Below, piece by piece: positions 51,249-59,091 of a DNA stretch of 64,000 bases (positions are counted from its first letter, which is position 1; the number at the start of each line of letters is the position of its first letter). Position numbers and translations under genes: made by a program. Below the pieces are notes generated by a model. It was given only the letters and a program-made list of their open reading frames with translations, was not told where the DNA came from and did not search any database. Origin of the DNA: Nitrosotalea devaniterrae (GTDB lineage Archaea > Thermoproteota > Nitrososphaeria > Nitrososphaerales > Nitrosopumilaceae). The stretch lies in contig LN890280.1 in assembly GCA_900065925.1 (NCBI GenBank), positions 364,451 to 428,450 on the forward strand, written 5' to 3'.

Positions 51249-51890
51249 CTATTTTTTGGTTCTAGTCATCTTGTAACTTTCAATTGCAGTAACCACAAAT
51301 GCTGCTGCAAACAAACCTAGTGGCATTGACAACCACATTGCCTGTCTGAAAAATGCAAGATTCACAGTTTCTGCAGTAAGGATACATGCACTTTCTGCAG
51401 TAACTAGAATGTAAAGACTAGTCTTGATTATGTGTTTTAGATTCGGCAGCTCGTACAAGTGTGGAACCATCTTCATTCCAATAAAGCAATAGCTAAAAGT
51501 ATTCTTGAGATTTGAAACAAGACTGATTTTACTTCCTTGTTCTATGGCAGAACAGCACGCACCCAAACCTTGTTTTGAACTATACCTCCCAAGAATGCCA
51601 CAAAATGTAGTCAGACTTGCAAGACCATAACCAAGAGCGTATGACATGATTATTCCAAATAGATCATGATATCCAAACAATACAAATGAAATTCCTTGTC
51701 CTACTTGGGATGATAAGATACACAGCACTATGATTCCAATGGCAGAAGGGTATGATTTTTTGACTTGATTGAAAAAGAACGTAGATTTTTTTATTTGTGG
51801 TGTAGGAGCACAGCAACAGGTTCCTGTAGGGCAAATTTCACACATGGATTCTTCGGTACACTTGCAGTCAGTACATGAGCAGTTTTGCAA
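51249..51890 (-). CDS. Membrane protein with metallothionein-like N-terminus
   Basis: A 213-residue protein whose first 27 residues hold nine Cys (4, 6, 9, 11, 17, 20, 25, 26, 27), in C-x-C, C-x2-C and C-C-C groups, ahead of about four transmembrane helices. The N-terminus could collect Cu(I) and pass it to the membrane part. Other membrane Cys (G-A-C-C-S-A) might extend the path. Start TTG 51890 is the first possible start. I do not recognise a named transporter family. Confidence 0.75.
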   Translation of the reverse strand: MQNCSCTDCKCTEESMCEICPTGTCCCAPTPQIKKSTFFFNQVKKSYPSAIGIIVLCILSSQVGQGISFVLFGYHDLFGIIMSYALGYGLASLTTFCGILGRYSSKQGLGACCSAIEQGSKISLVSNLKNTFSYCFIGMKMVPHLYELPNLKHIIKTSLYILVTAESACILTAETVNLAFFRQAMWLSMPLGLFAAAFVVTAIESYKMTRTKK

Positions 51891-51970
51891 CGTGTGTTAT
51901 ACGTGCAATTAAACTATTAACACTTTTGGGTTGTGAGAATCTTTCTGTCTATTGATAATGAATAAAAACA

Positions 51971-52144
51971 ATGAATGTATACCTAAATGAAATGTTGGAT
52001 GAAAATAAAGTAAAACAAATCATTGAAGAAGAATTTCAAAGACTGGTAAAAGAAAATCCAAATGGTGCCAATGCTTCTATCGAAGACAGACTGCAAGCAT
52101 TAGAGGATAAATTGGAAGAAATACAAGAAAAATTAGGAATTTAG
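51971..52144 (+). CDS. Small coiled-coil peptide (57 aa)
   Basis: Acidic helical peptide with a clear heptad at the end (L-Q-A-L-E-D-K-L-E-E-I-Q-E-K-L). ATG 51971, stop at 52144. Not recognised; a protein-interaction role is likely. Confidence 0.55.
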   Translation: MNVYLNEMLDENKVKQIIEEEFQRLVKENPNGANASIEDRLQALEDKLEEIQEKLGI

Positions 52145-52172
52145 AAAACCTAAATTCAAGTTTGTGATAATT

Positions 52173-52541
52173 CTATTTGGAAATTATCTGACCTTTTAGC
52201 CACTGCGCAATCTGTTTTGTTGCCTCGTTGTGTGACATGTCAATTATTGGCAAGAGAACGTTATTGGTGCTGTTCTTCAGGTATTGTTTGTATTGTGGCA
52301 TCTCGGTATACTCTATTGCCGCAAAGTGTATTTTTCCCTCAATCTGGTCCTTGATTATTTCCTGTGTTGGAGGAAATCCTTGTGGTTCGTATAATATTCC
52401 GTCTGCCCAACGTGCAGGTGGTGCAGAGCTACCAAGGGGAACATTGTTGGTCTTGATGCTCAGAAAATCTTCAATGCTATTGACTTTGACTAGCTCATGA
52501 ATTATTATCTCGTTTATTGGCTGGTGCCTGATTATTACCAT
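52173..52541 (-). CDS. Hypothetical protein (122 aa)
   Basis: Small soluble protein. It has V-P-L-G-S-S-A-P-P-A-R-W-A-D-G-I-L-Y-E-P-Q near the middle and an amphipathic end (A-T-K-Q-I-A-Q-W-L-K-G-Q). Not recognised. It stands alone between two short peptides. Confidence 0.6.
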   Translation of the reverse strand: MVIIRHQPINEIIIHELVKVNSIEDFLSIKTNNVPLGSSAPPARWADGILYEPQGFPPTQEIIKDQIEGKIHFAAIEYTEMPQYKQYLKNSTNNVLLPIIDMSHNEATKQIAQWLKGQIISK

Positions 52542-52597
52542 GACTCTAAAGAATTTAGCGCATCATTTAACGGATCCGATTTTATCTTTGTCTTGTT

Positions 52598-52690
52598 CTA
52601 GTATGACTGTAAAACCAGAATAATCATTACAACTGTAAATGCAGTGAAAATAGAACCAATTCCTATTGCCAACTTGGTGTTTCTGTGCAT
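52598..52690 (-). CDS. Possible 30-residue single-helix membrane peptide
   Basis: M-H-R-N-T-K followed by one hydrophobic helix (L-A-I-G-I-G-S-I-F-T-A-F-T-V-V-M-I-I-L-V). The composition fits a small membrane peptide such as those in respiratory complexes, but a frame of this size could be chance. Convergent with nothing nearby. Confidence 0.35.
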   Translation of the reverse strand: MHRNTKLAIGIGSIFTAFTVVMIILVLQSY

Positions 52691-52815
52691 GTTTTTTCCT
52701 GTCTCATTTCTCTAATTTAAGACATTACATACTATGGAAAAAATCAACAGAATCTAGTTTTCTAATGTGGTTAACTAGATCAGATTTTAAATAAGGTGCC
52801 TATGGATCCAACTCC

Positions 52816-53487
52816 ATGAGCGAACAACCAAGACAGTTTTTCAATTTCTCATTTTTCAAGGTAGATCCCAAATGGAGATGGATGGCAGATCTTGCAAAAG
52901 AAGAGTCTGCAAAGGAAGTTGAAATTGTCCTTAAAAATTCACAGATAAAATATAGGACATATTCTACTCTGGGTCTCAGAGATGATGCAGAATTTTTGTT
53001 CTGGTTTGTATCTGATTCTGTTGAAAAAATCCAGGATATTGTATCAAAATTATACCTTACAGTCTTTGGAAAATACATTGTACCAACTCATGTTTACTTG
53101 TCCAGCACAAGACCTTCCATGTATGCCAACACTCCTGCACCAAAGGGTTGGATTGGTGGTGAAGAGCAGAAAAAATATGTCATTGTGTATCCTTTCATAA
53201 AAACAAGAGAATGGTACCTGCTTCCACTTGAAAAAAGAAAAGAGATGATGACAGAACACATTCAGGTAGGACACAAGTACCCCGAGGTCCAGCTAAATAC
53301 TTCCTATTCATTTGGAATCCATGATGAAGACTTTATGCTTGCATTTGAGACTGATACTTTGCACAAGTTCCAAGATCTGATAATGGACCTAAGAGAAACT
53401 CGTGTCAGTGGATATATCGCAGTTGACACACCAATGATTGTCTGTGTCAAAAAAGACATTGTTCCTTTGATTAGGAGCCTTGGATGA
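52816..53487 (+). CDS. Chlorite dismutase-family heme protein (HemQ/Cld-like)
   Basis: A 223-residue dimeric alpha/beta-barrel family member. Conserved W133-Y134 (R-E-W-Y-L-L-P-L-E-K-R) matches the region of the catalytic Tyr in coproheme decarboxylases. His148 or His153 (M-T-E-H-I-Q-V-G-H-K-Y) is the likely heme ligand. The S-F-G-I-H-D-E-D-F segment is typical. Function could be coproheme decarboxylation, peroxide handling or something else; the siroheme-pathway genes in this window argue against a simple HemQ role. First gene of an operon with DUF1802 and an aldo-keto reductase. Confidence 0.85.
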   Translation: MSEQPRQFFNFSFFKVDPKWRWMADLAKEESAKEVEIVLKNSQIKYRTYSTLGLRDDAEFLFWFVSDSVEKIQDIVSKLYLTVFGKYIVPTHVYLSSTRPSMYANTPAPKGWIGGEEQKKYVIVYPFIKTREWYLLPLEKRKEMMTEHIQVGHKYPEVQLNTSYSFGIHDEDFMLAFETDTLHKFQDLIMDLRETRVSGYIAVDTPMIVCVKKDIVPLIRSLG

Positions 53488-54032
53488 TGAAGGCACTAAA
53501 AGAATGGGCCACAGTAATCACTGCACTTGAAAACGGAGACCAGACAGTTTTGCTAAGAAAGGGAGGAATACTTGAGACAGTTTCTGGTTTTCAAGTTGAG
53601 GATAGAAAATTTGCTCTTTTTCCAACATATGAACACCAGGATAATTCTTCTTTAAAATCACAATTTTACAGGTACTTGGCAGATGTACGAGAACAAAAAC
53701 CGCGTGATGGTTTTAACAGGATTACATCTTATGCCGAAGTTCTTGCAGAGCATGATCTCTCATCTATACAGACAATTGAAAAATTATCTGACTTTCACAT
53801 ATGGAGCGAGTCTTACATGGTAGAAAGAATGAACTGGATGCCACAAAAACCAATGACTGCAATATTTCTCAAGGTATACAAGATTCCACCAGTGGAGATT
53901 CCAGTTCTTCCAGAATATCACGGTTGCAAATCTTGGATAGAATTAAATGCCAATATGGGACCTGGATCAGCTGTTTTAAATGAAGCAGACTTGGAACAAA
54001 AATTATCAGAGTTTAGGGGTATAGTAAATTGA
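53484..54032 (+). CDS. DUF1802-family protein
   Basis: A 182-residue protein. A-L-K-E-W-A-T-V-I-T-A-L-E-N-G-D-Q-T-V-L-L and F-A-L-F-P-T-Y-E-H-Q-D match the DUF1802 signature (L-L-R-K-G-G-I ... P-T-Y-E-H-Q). The family has no known function. Start ATG 53484 overlaps the upstream stop; ATG 53487 is also possible. It overlaps the reductase gene by four bases. Confidence 0.8.
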   Translation: MMKALKEWATVITALENGDQTVLLRKGGILETVSGFQVEDRKFALFPTYEHQDNSSLKSQFYRYLADVREQKPRDGFNRITSYAEVLAEHDLSSIQTIEKLSDFHIWSESYMVERMNWMPQKPMTAIFLKVYKIPPVEIPVLPEYHGCKSWIELNANMGPGSAVLNEADLEQKLSEFRGIVN

Positions 54033-55033
54033 AATATAGAAAACTAGGAAAGAGCGGAATTGAAGTGTCTGAAATAGGATTTGGCGCATGGACACTTGGA
54101 CTTGACTGGTGGGGGAAAAAAATTGAAGATGACGAAGCAAAAAGAATGCTAAAGCGCGCATTTGATCTTGGAATAAATTATTTTGAAACAGGAGACATTT
54201 ACGGAAGGGGAAAAAGTGAAAAATTAATTGGTGAAGTCTTTTCCGGAATGCGAAACCAAGTTGTCTTGTCCACAAAATATGGGTATGACATTTATTCTAA
54301 TGAGCAAGAACAGATAGGTCACAAGGAACTGCCACAAAAATTCACGACTGAATTTACTGACTTTGCCTTGAAGAAAAGCCTTGAACGATTACAAACTGAT
54401 TACGTCGATGTCTATGGCTTACACAATCCAAAAATTCCAACCATCCGCGATAAGCAAATTTTTGATTTTCTTGACAAAAAAATAAAGGAAGGAACAATCA
54501 AAAGTTACCAGATTGCATTAGGTCCTGCAATAGGATGGACACAAGAGGGACTAGAGTCCATGAAGATAACAAATGCATCCGCAGTACAAACTGTCTATAA
54601 CATTCTTGAGCAAAACCCTGGAAACACCCTCATCGAAGAGGCAGAAAGAAATAACGTTGGAATACTGGTTCGGGTTCCAGATGCTTCCGGTATATTGACA
54701 GGAAAGGTCACTGCAGACACCAAAGTCAGCGAAAAAGACCATCGTTCTGTACGAAGCGGCAACTGGATACAAGAGGCACTAAAAAAAGTGGACCAATTGA
54801 TGCCTATTGCAAAAAGAAACGGACTCAACATCACAGAGCTTGCAATCAAGTTCATCTTGTCCCAAAAACCTGTCTCATCTGTTCTGCCAACCGTAGTAAG
54901 TGAAGAAGAAATCGAGATGTTCTCTGCCATGTCTGATGGAAAATATCTAAGCGATGGCGACAAAAATGAAATAACTGGACTTTTCAACCAGTGGCCATCA
55001 TATGATCTCAAGGCATCAGTACAAACTGCATAG
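54029..55033 (+). CDS. Aldo/keto reductase
   Basis: NAD(P)H-dependent oxidoreductase of 334 residues with the TIM-barrel AKR pattern: F-G-A-W-T-L-G-L-D-W-W-G near the N-terminus, T-G-D-I-Y-G-R-G-K-S-E (Asp-Tyr of the tetrad), L-S-T-K-Y-G (Lys) and V-Y-G-L-H-N-P (His). Start TTG 54029. The substrate is unknown; the operon context with a heme protein suggests redox or detoxification. Confidence 0.88.
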   Translation: MKYRKLGKSGIEVSEIGFGAWTLGLDWWGKKIEDDEAKRMLKRAFDLGINYFETGDIYGRGKSEKLIGEVFSGMRNQVVLSTKYGYDIYSNEQEQIGHKELPQKFTTEFTDFALKKSLERLQTDYVDVYGLHNPKIPTIRDKQIFDFLDKKIKEGTIKSYQIALGPAIGWTQEGLESMKITNASAVQTVYNILEQNPGNTLIEEAERNNVGILVRVPDASGILTGKVTADTKVSEKDHRSVRSGNWIQEALKKVDQLMPIAKRNGLNITELAIKFILSQKPVSSVLPTVVSEEEIEMFSAMSDGKYLSDGDKNEITGLFNQWPSYDLKASVQTA

Positions 55034-55100
55034 AGTACAAATTTCCAAAATCTTGTAAAAATAAAACAAATTATATTCAAAGAAAGATTAACGAAAATGA

Positions 55101-55631
55101 ATGGTTTCTACTCAAAAAAAGACGTCAACCATGACATTTCGAATAGATGAAGATGTACTCAACAAACTTCGTTCTGAATCTGAACACAGGGAAACCAGTC
55201 TTAATACATTTGTCAATCATATCTTCAAAAGATACGTAGAGTGGGACATGTTTGAAGCAAAGGTGGGCATGATTCCAATCGCAAAACCAATCATTGTAGA
55301 ACTTTTTGGAACGTTGAGCAAGGATCACATAGTTGACATGGCAAACCGCATTGGAAAAAATGTAGTACGAGATACTGCATTATTTATGCAAGGAGATTTC
55401 AATCTAGATTCGTTTATCTCTTGGTTTGAGGCAAGAATGCGCGCGTCCTCAATTGAGATAAATCATAACATAAAAAATAACATTCATACATTTATCATCA
55501 AACACGACCTTGGTGAAAACTGGTCATTATATCATACCACTGTACTTGGGTTAATTTTCAGAGAAGTTTTAGAGAAAAAGGTTGATTTTGAGTATAATTC
55601 TGGCATGATGTCATTCAAGTTTACTGAGTAA
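55101..55631 (+). CDS. Ribbon-helix-helix regulator with conserved C-terminal domain (paralogue C)
   Basis: A 176-residue relative of the 941 protein, very similar over the whole length: K-K-T-S-T-M-T-F-R-I-D-E-D-V at the start, W-F-E-A-R-M-R in the middle, H-D-L-G-E-N-W-S-L-Y-H near the end. ATG 55101 is preceded by an AT-rich stretch. It is followed 82 bases on by a winged-helix gene, just as paralogue A precedes one at 2433. Confidence 0.78.
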   Translation: MVSTQKKTSTMTFRIDEDVLNKLRSESEHRETSLNTFVNHIFKRYVEWDMFEAKVGMIPIAKPIIVELFGTLSKDHIVDMANRIGKNVVRDTALFMQGDFNLDSFISWFEARMRASSIEINHNIKNNIHTFIIKHDLGENWSLYHTTVLGLIFREVLEKKVDFEYNSGMMSFKFTE

Positions 55632-55713
55632 ATGATTGCAAATAATTGTAAGTGCTTGCAAATGAATTCAGTCTAATCGCTCTTGTTATATTTTATGACG
55701 TTATATTCTAACC

Positions 55714-56034
55714 ATGCAAGTGCTACAACAAGGAAGAACACTTGAAGGCAAAGATGCAGACAATATTTTAAAAATAATGTCAAATGACCAAGCCCTGAAG
55801 ATACTTCGCTCTACGATTGATACACCAAAATCAGCATGGGACATTAGCACAGTATCTGAAATTCCTCTGACTCAGGTGTATCGGTGGATAAGAAGACTAC
55901 ACAACTCTGGGCTTGTGCGTGTTTCAGGAGACACCAACGAATCTGGCAAAAAATTCTTCATGTATCAAAGCAAGGTGCATTCAATCAAGGTAACATTGAT
56001 GCCTACTGCTGAGACACTAGTTGAACTCTCCTAA
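55714..56034 (+). CDS. Small winged-helix regulator (paralogue of 2433 gene)
   Basis: A 106-residue ArsR/IclR-like winged helix: I-L-R-S-T-I-D-T-P-K-S-A-W-D-I-S, recognition helix T-Q-V-Y-R-W-I-R-R-L-H, wing and strand S-G-K-K-F-F-M-Y-Q-S-K, which match the 2433 gene. It has no metal motif, and its N-terminus (M-Q-V-L) resembles M-Q-I-L of the 2433 protein. Two paralogous regulator pairs are thus in one window. Confidence 0.7.
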   Translation: MQVLQQGRTLEGKDADNILKIMSNDQALKILRSTIDTPKSAWDISTVSEIPLTQVYRWIRRLHNSGLVRVSGDTNESGKKFFMYQSKVHSIKVTLMPTAETLVELS

Positions 56035-56045
56035 AAATAATTTTA

Positions 56046-57059
56046 TTATGCAGTGATAGGATCTTCGATATCAAACTCGTGCTCTACAAAATATTCCACT
56101 CGAGTCTTTTTGAATTCTCTTGAACTGAAAAGAATTCTATAGTTTTCAACACTTACTTGTTTTTGAATCTCTTTTGCCATATCTTCTGCTTCCTGAATTG
56201 ACTTGCAATGGACCATTGAAAACACACTGTATGGCCAGTCTTGGTATACAGGTCTCTGGTAACAATGGCTTATCTGAGGAAACGCACCCAACTTGGCACC
56301 AACTTCTTCAATTCTTTCATCTGGAACTTGCCACACTATCATACCGTTTGCAGTAAATCCAACCTCTCTGTGTCTTAGTATGGCTGCAAATCTTCGCATA
56401 ATTCCAGTCTCTTCATATTGTCTTACTTTGTCCAGTAATTGTTCTTCAGTAATTCCAAGTTTTTGGGCAGATTTTAAAAATGGTCTTTCTACTATCTCTA
56501 GATCTTTTTGTAGTTCACGTATGTAGTCTTTTTCTTGCTCTGTTGCAACAAACTTGGTATCTACAATTTTCTTTTTCTCTTCTGAAGGTTTAATGTCAGA
56601 TTTTTTTTCCTCTACCATCTCAAGCTTTACTCCTATCTTGAAGAGTTTGATTGTAGGAAGAAGCCGTGTCTTTTTAATTCCAGATAACTTTGAAAATTTA
56701 TCAATCTCTGTTTTTAGGTCAGATCCTGGAGGAACTGCTAGAGTGAACCACAAGTTGTATTCATGGTTTCTCTCATAATTGTGACTAACACCTGGATGTC
56801 TATTTACTTGATTTGCAATATGGTCTAATTTTTCTGGCTCTATTGCCATTGCAACAAGTGCACTCTTGTATCCTAGTTTTCGTGTGTCAAATATTGCACT
56901 AATCTGTCTGATGATTCCTGCCTGTTTTAGTGCATCAAGTCTTTGCATCAACTCTTCGTCTGTCAGACCAAATTTTTTTGCCATTACACCATATGGCTTT
57001 GGAGTCAAAGGAAAAGTCCACTGGATCTCATTTAGAATTTCTTTGTCCAGCTTGTCCAT
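56046..57059 (-). CDS. ahbAB: Fused siroheme decarboxylase AhbA-AhbB (AsnC-like)
   Basis: Decarboxylates siroheme to 12,18-didecarboxysiroheme in the alternative heme pathway. 337 residues with two AsnC/Lrp-like halves. The N-terminal half has P-G-V-S-H-N-Y-E-R-N-H-E-Y-N-L-W-F-T, a hallmark of AhbB/NirL, and the C-terminal half has Q-I-S-H-C-Y-Q-R-P-V-Y-Q-D-W-P-Y-S. They are joined by a Lys/Glu linker (~151-170). In most organisms AhbA and AhbB are separate proteins. Divergent from met8-hemA-hemB. Confidence 0.88.
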   Translation of the reverse strand: MDKLDKEILNEIQWTFPLTPKPYGVMAKKFGLTDEELMQRLDALKQAGIIRQISAIFDTRKLGYKSALVAMAIEPEKLDHIANQVNRHPGVSHNYERNHEYNLWFTLAVPPGSDLKTEIDKFSKLSGIKKTRLLPTIKLFKIGVKLEMVEEKKSDIKPSEEKKKIVDTKFVATEQEKDYIRELQKDLEIVERPFLKSAQKLGITEEQLLDKVRQYEETGIMRRFAAILRHREVGFTANGMIVWQVPDERIEEVGAKLGAFPQISHCYQRPVYQDWPYSVFSMVHCKSIQEAEDMAKEIQKQVSVENYRILFSSREFKKTRVEYFVEHEFDIEDPITA

Positions 57060-57148
57060 GTTACAGGAAAAGACCCATCTTACAATTAAAAATGTTGCCT
57101 AGTTTCTCATAGAATCTATAAATAGCATTTCAAGTCAAGCGAGATCCG

Positions 57149-57802
57149 TTGATAGTTGATCTAAATCTTCATGGAGATTTGGTGATTGTAGTGGGCGGAG
57201 GAAATGAGGGACTAAAAAAAGTAAATACTTTGTTGACCCAGGATTGTAAAATTCTTCTTATCAGTGATTCTACTAGCAGACAAATTCAAAATTATGTCAA
57301 GCAAAAGAAAATATCTTTTAGAAAAATGCGACTAGGTAATGCAAACTTTCTGAAAAAATACAAACCGTTTATGGTATTGGCAACAACTGATGATAAAGAA
57401 CTTAACCGTAAAATTGTAGAGCAGGCAAAATCAATGCGTTGCTATGCATATGCCGCAGACGATCCCGAAGTAAGTGACTTTGCATTTGGCTCTGTAATCA
57501 ATATAGAAGACACTGTCCAGATTGCAGTATCCACAGGTGGAAAAAGTCCAGCAATGGCAAGAAAACTAAAACTCCAGGCAGAGCATATTTTCCGTAAGGT
57601 AATAAAAAAAGAGGACATTTACCACATCAAATTACAGGATTTTGCAAGAAAGGCAGTCAAGGATAAACTCCCGACATTTCCTGAACGAAAAAAGTTCCTC
57701 TATAGCGTCATGAATGACAATCATGTTAAACAATTAATACGAGATGGAAATCTAAAAAAAGCACAGAAGCGGGTTATGGAAATGCTAGGTGAACTAATCT
57801 GA
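57149..57802 (+). CDS. Precorrin-2 dehydrogenase / sirohydrochlorin ferrochelatase (Met8-like)
   Basis: Oxidises precorrin-2 with NAD and may insert iron to give siroheme. 217 residues; N-terminal Rossmann motif V-V-G-G-G-N-E-G-L-K-K, then L-A-T-T-D-D-K-E-L-N, and V-S-T-G-G-K-S-P-A-M-A-R-K-L, which is the family signature. Start TTG 57149 follows the divergent ahbAB promoter region. The stop overlaps the apparent CTG start of hemA. Confidence 0.92.
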   Translation: MIVDLNLHGDLVIVVGGGNEGLKKVNTLLTQDCKILLISDSTSRQIQNYVKQKKISFRKMRLGNANFLKKYKPFMVLATTDDKELNRKIVEQAKSMRCYAYAADDPEVSDFAFGSVINIEDTVQIAVSTGGKSPAMARKLKLQAEHIFRKVIKKEDIYHIKLQDFARKAVKDKLPTFPERKKFLYSVMNDNHVKQLIRDGNLKKAQKRVMEMLGELI

Positions 57803-59055
57803 CAAGTGACGTAATAAACGCCAGAGTTACTTTTAGAAAGTCACCTATTCACATGCTGGAACGATTCACTTTTCCAGATCTAGATTCTGCGTATGATTCA
57901 TTTCTAAAGCATTCTGGATTGGACGAATGTGTGATATTACAAACCTGCAACAGGGTTGAACTTTTTGGCTGTACAAATTCTGCTGATCTTGGAAAAATAA
58001 AAAAGACATGGGCATCTGTTGCAGGACTTGAAGAGAATGCATTCAAAGAAAACCTTGAGATAAGCAAAGGAACTGATGCATACACTCACCTACTCAAGCT
58101 TACCTCTGGTCTTGACTCTCTTGTTATAGGTGAAGAGCAAATACTTGGTCAAGTAAGGGATTCAATCAGTACTGCAAGGGGACTCAAAGCATCTGGGGAT
58201 AATCTCAACACTTTGTTTGACAAGGCAATAAAGATTGGAACTCGTGTACGCCAAGCAACCGGAATAAGCAAAGGAAGCCTATCGATTGGTTCCATGGCAG
58301 TAAACTTGGCAGAAGAAAATATTGATGACTTGAACTCAAAGCATATTTTATTGATTGGAACTGGAGAGGCAGCAAGTCTTGTTGCAAAATCTCTTAAAAA
58401 AAGAGAGATTGATTTTCTTGTAACAAGCAGAACATTTGAGCGCTCAAAGGCTTTTGCAGAGACTGCAGGTGGTAAACCCATGCCATTTGAGCAAGCAACG
58501 ACAAATTTCAAATCAATTGATGTGTTATTTGTAGCAACCACTGCACCATATTTTCTTGTCACATATGACCGAGTAAAAGAGGCAATGGAATCAAGAAAAG
58601 AGGGCATGCTGATAATGGATCTTTCAAATCCTAGAACTGTTGATGATAAAGTATCTACGATAGATAAAATCAAGGTGATGAACTTGGACCAGATTGCAGA
58701 GATGGTAGAAAAGAACATGAAAAATAGAATGGGTCTAGTATCATCCGCAGAGCATATAATTAATGAAGAATTACCTGTAGTAGAAGCAGCAATGAAAAGA
58801 CTTGAGGTAGAGCCCATAGTAACTAATGTCTTCAAGGAGATAGACCACGCACGAGTAAAGGAATTGAAAAAAGCACTCCAAATGCTAGGCGAAAAAGATG
58901 AGCAAAAAATACGAATTATTGACCAGATGACACAAGCAATTGTTGAGGATATCATGTCAATTCCAATGAATAATCTCAGAAAGGCCTCAGAGCAAGGAGA
59001 TGCTGAAATTCTAAAAACTGTTACAAGACTCTTTGATTATAAGACAAGAGAGTAA
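57799..59055 (+). CDS. hemA: Glutamyl-tRNA reductase, probable non-canonical start
   Basis: First committed step of C5 tetrapyrrole synthesis. The catalytic Cys lies in Q-T-C-N-R-V-E-L, with the NADPH domain (L-L-I-G-T-G-E-A-A-S) and C-terminal dimer helices. The first ATG (57853) would remove a conserved N-terminal strand: the codons before it read I-N-A-R-V-T-F-R-K-S-P-I-H-M-L-E-R-F, which fits the family's usual beginning. In that frame an upstream stop is at 57790 and no ATG, GTG or TTG lies between; CTG 57799 overlaps the met8 stop as CTGA, like the ATGA couplings here. I therefore start it at 57799, with 57853 as fallback. Confidence 0.88.
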   Translation: MTSDVINARVTFRKSPIHMLERFTFPDLDSAYDSFLKHSGLDECVILQTCNRVELFGCTNSADLGKIKKTWASVAGLEENAFKENLEISKGTDAYTHLLKLTSGLDSLVIGEEQILGQVRDSISTARGLKASGDNLNTLFDKAIKIGTRVRQATGISKGSLSIGSMAVNLAEENIDDLNSKHILLIGTGEAASLVAKSLKKREIDFLVTSRTFERSKAFAETAGGKPMPFEQATTNFKSIDVLFVATTAPYFLVTYDRVKEAMESRKEGMLIMDLSNPRTVDDKVSTIDKIKVMNLDQIAEMVEKNMKNRMGLVSSAEHIINEELPVVEAAMKRLEVEPIVTNVFKEIDHARVKELKKALQMLGEKDEQKIRIIDQMTQAIVEDIMSIPMNNLRKASEQGDAEILKTVTRLFDYKTRE

Positions 59056-59091
59056 CAAATTATATTTGCTAAATAGGATGTTTTGTGTATA

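Noticed and set aside
58149-58955. 268-codon frame opposite hemA
   Set aside because: Antisense shadow of a clearly real gene, rich in Ser/Ile/Phe as expected from reverse codons.
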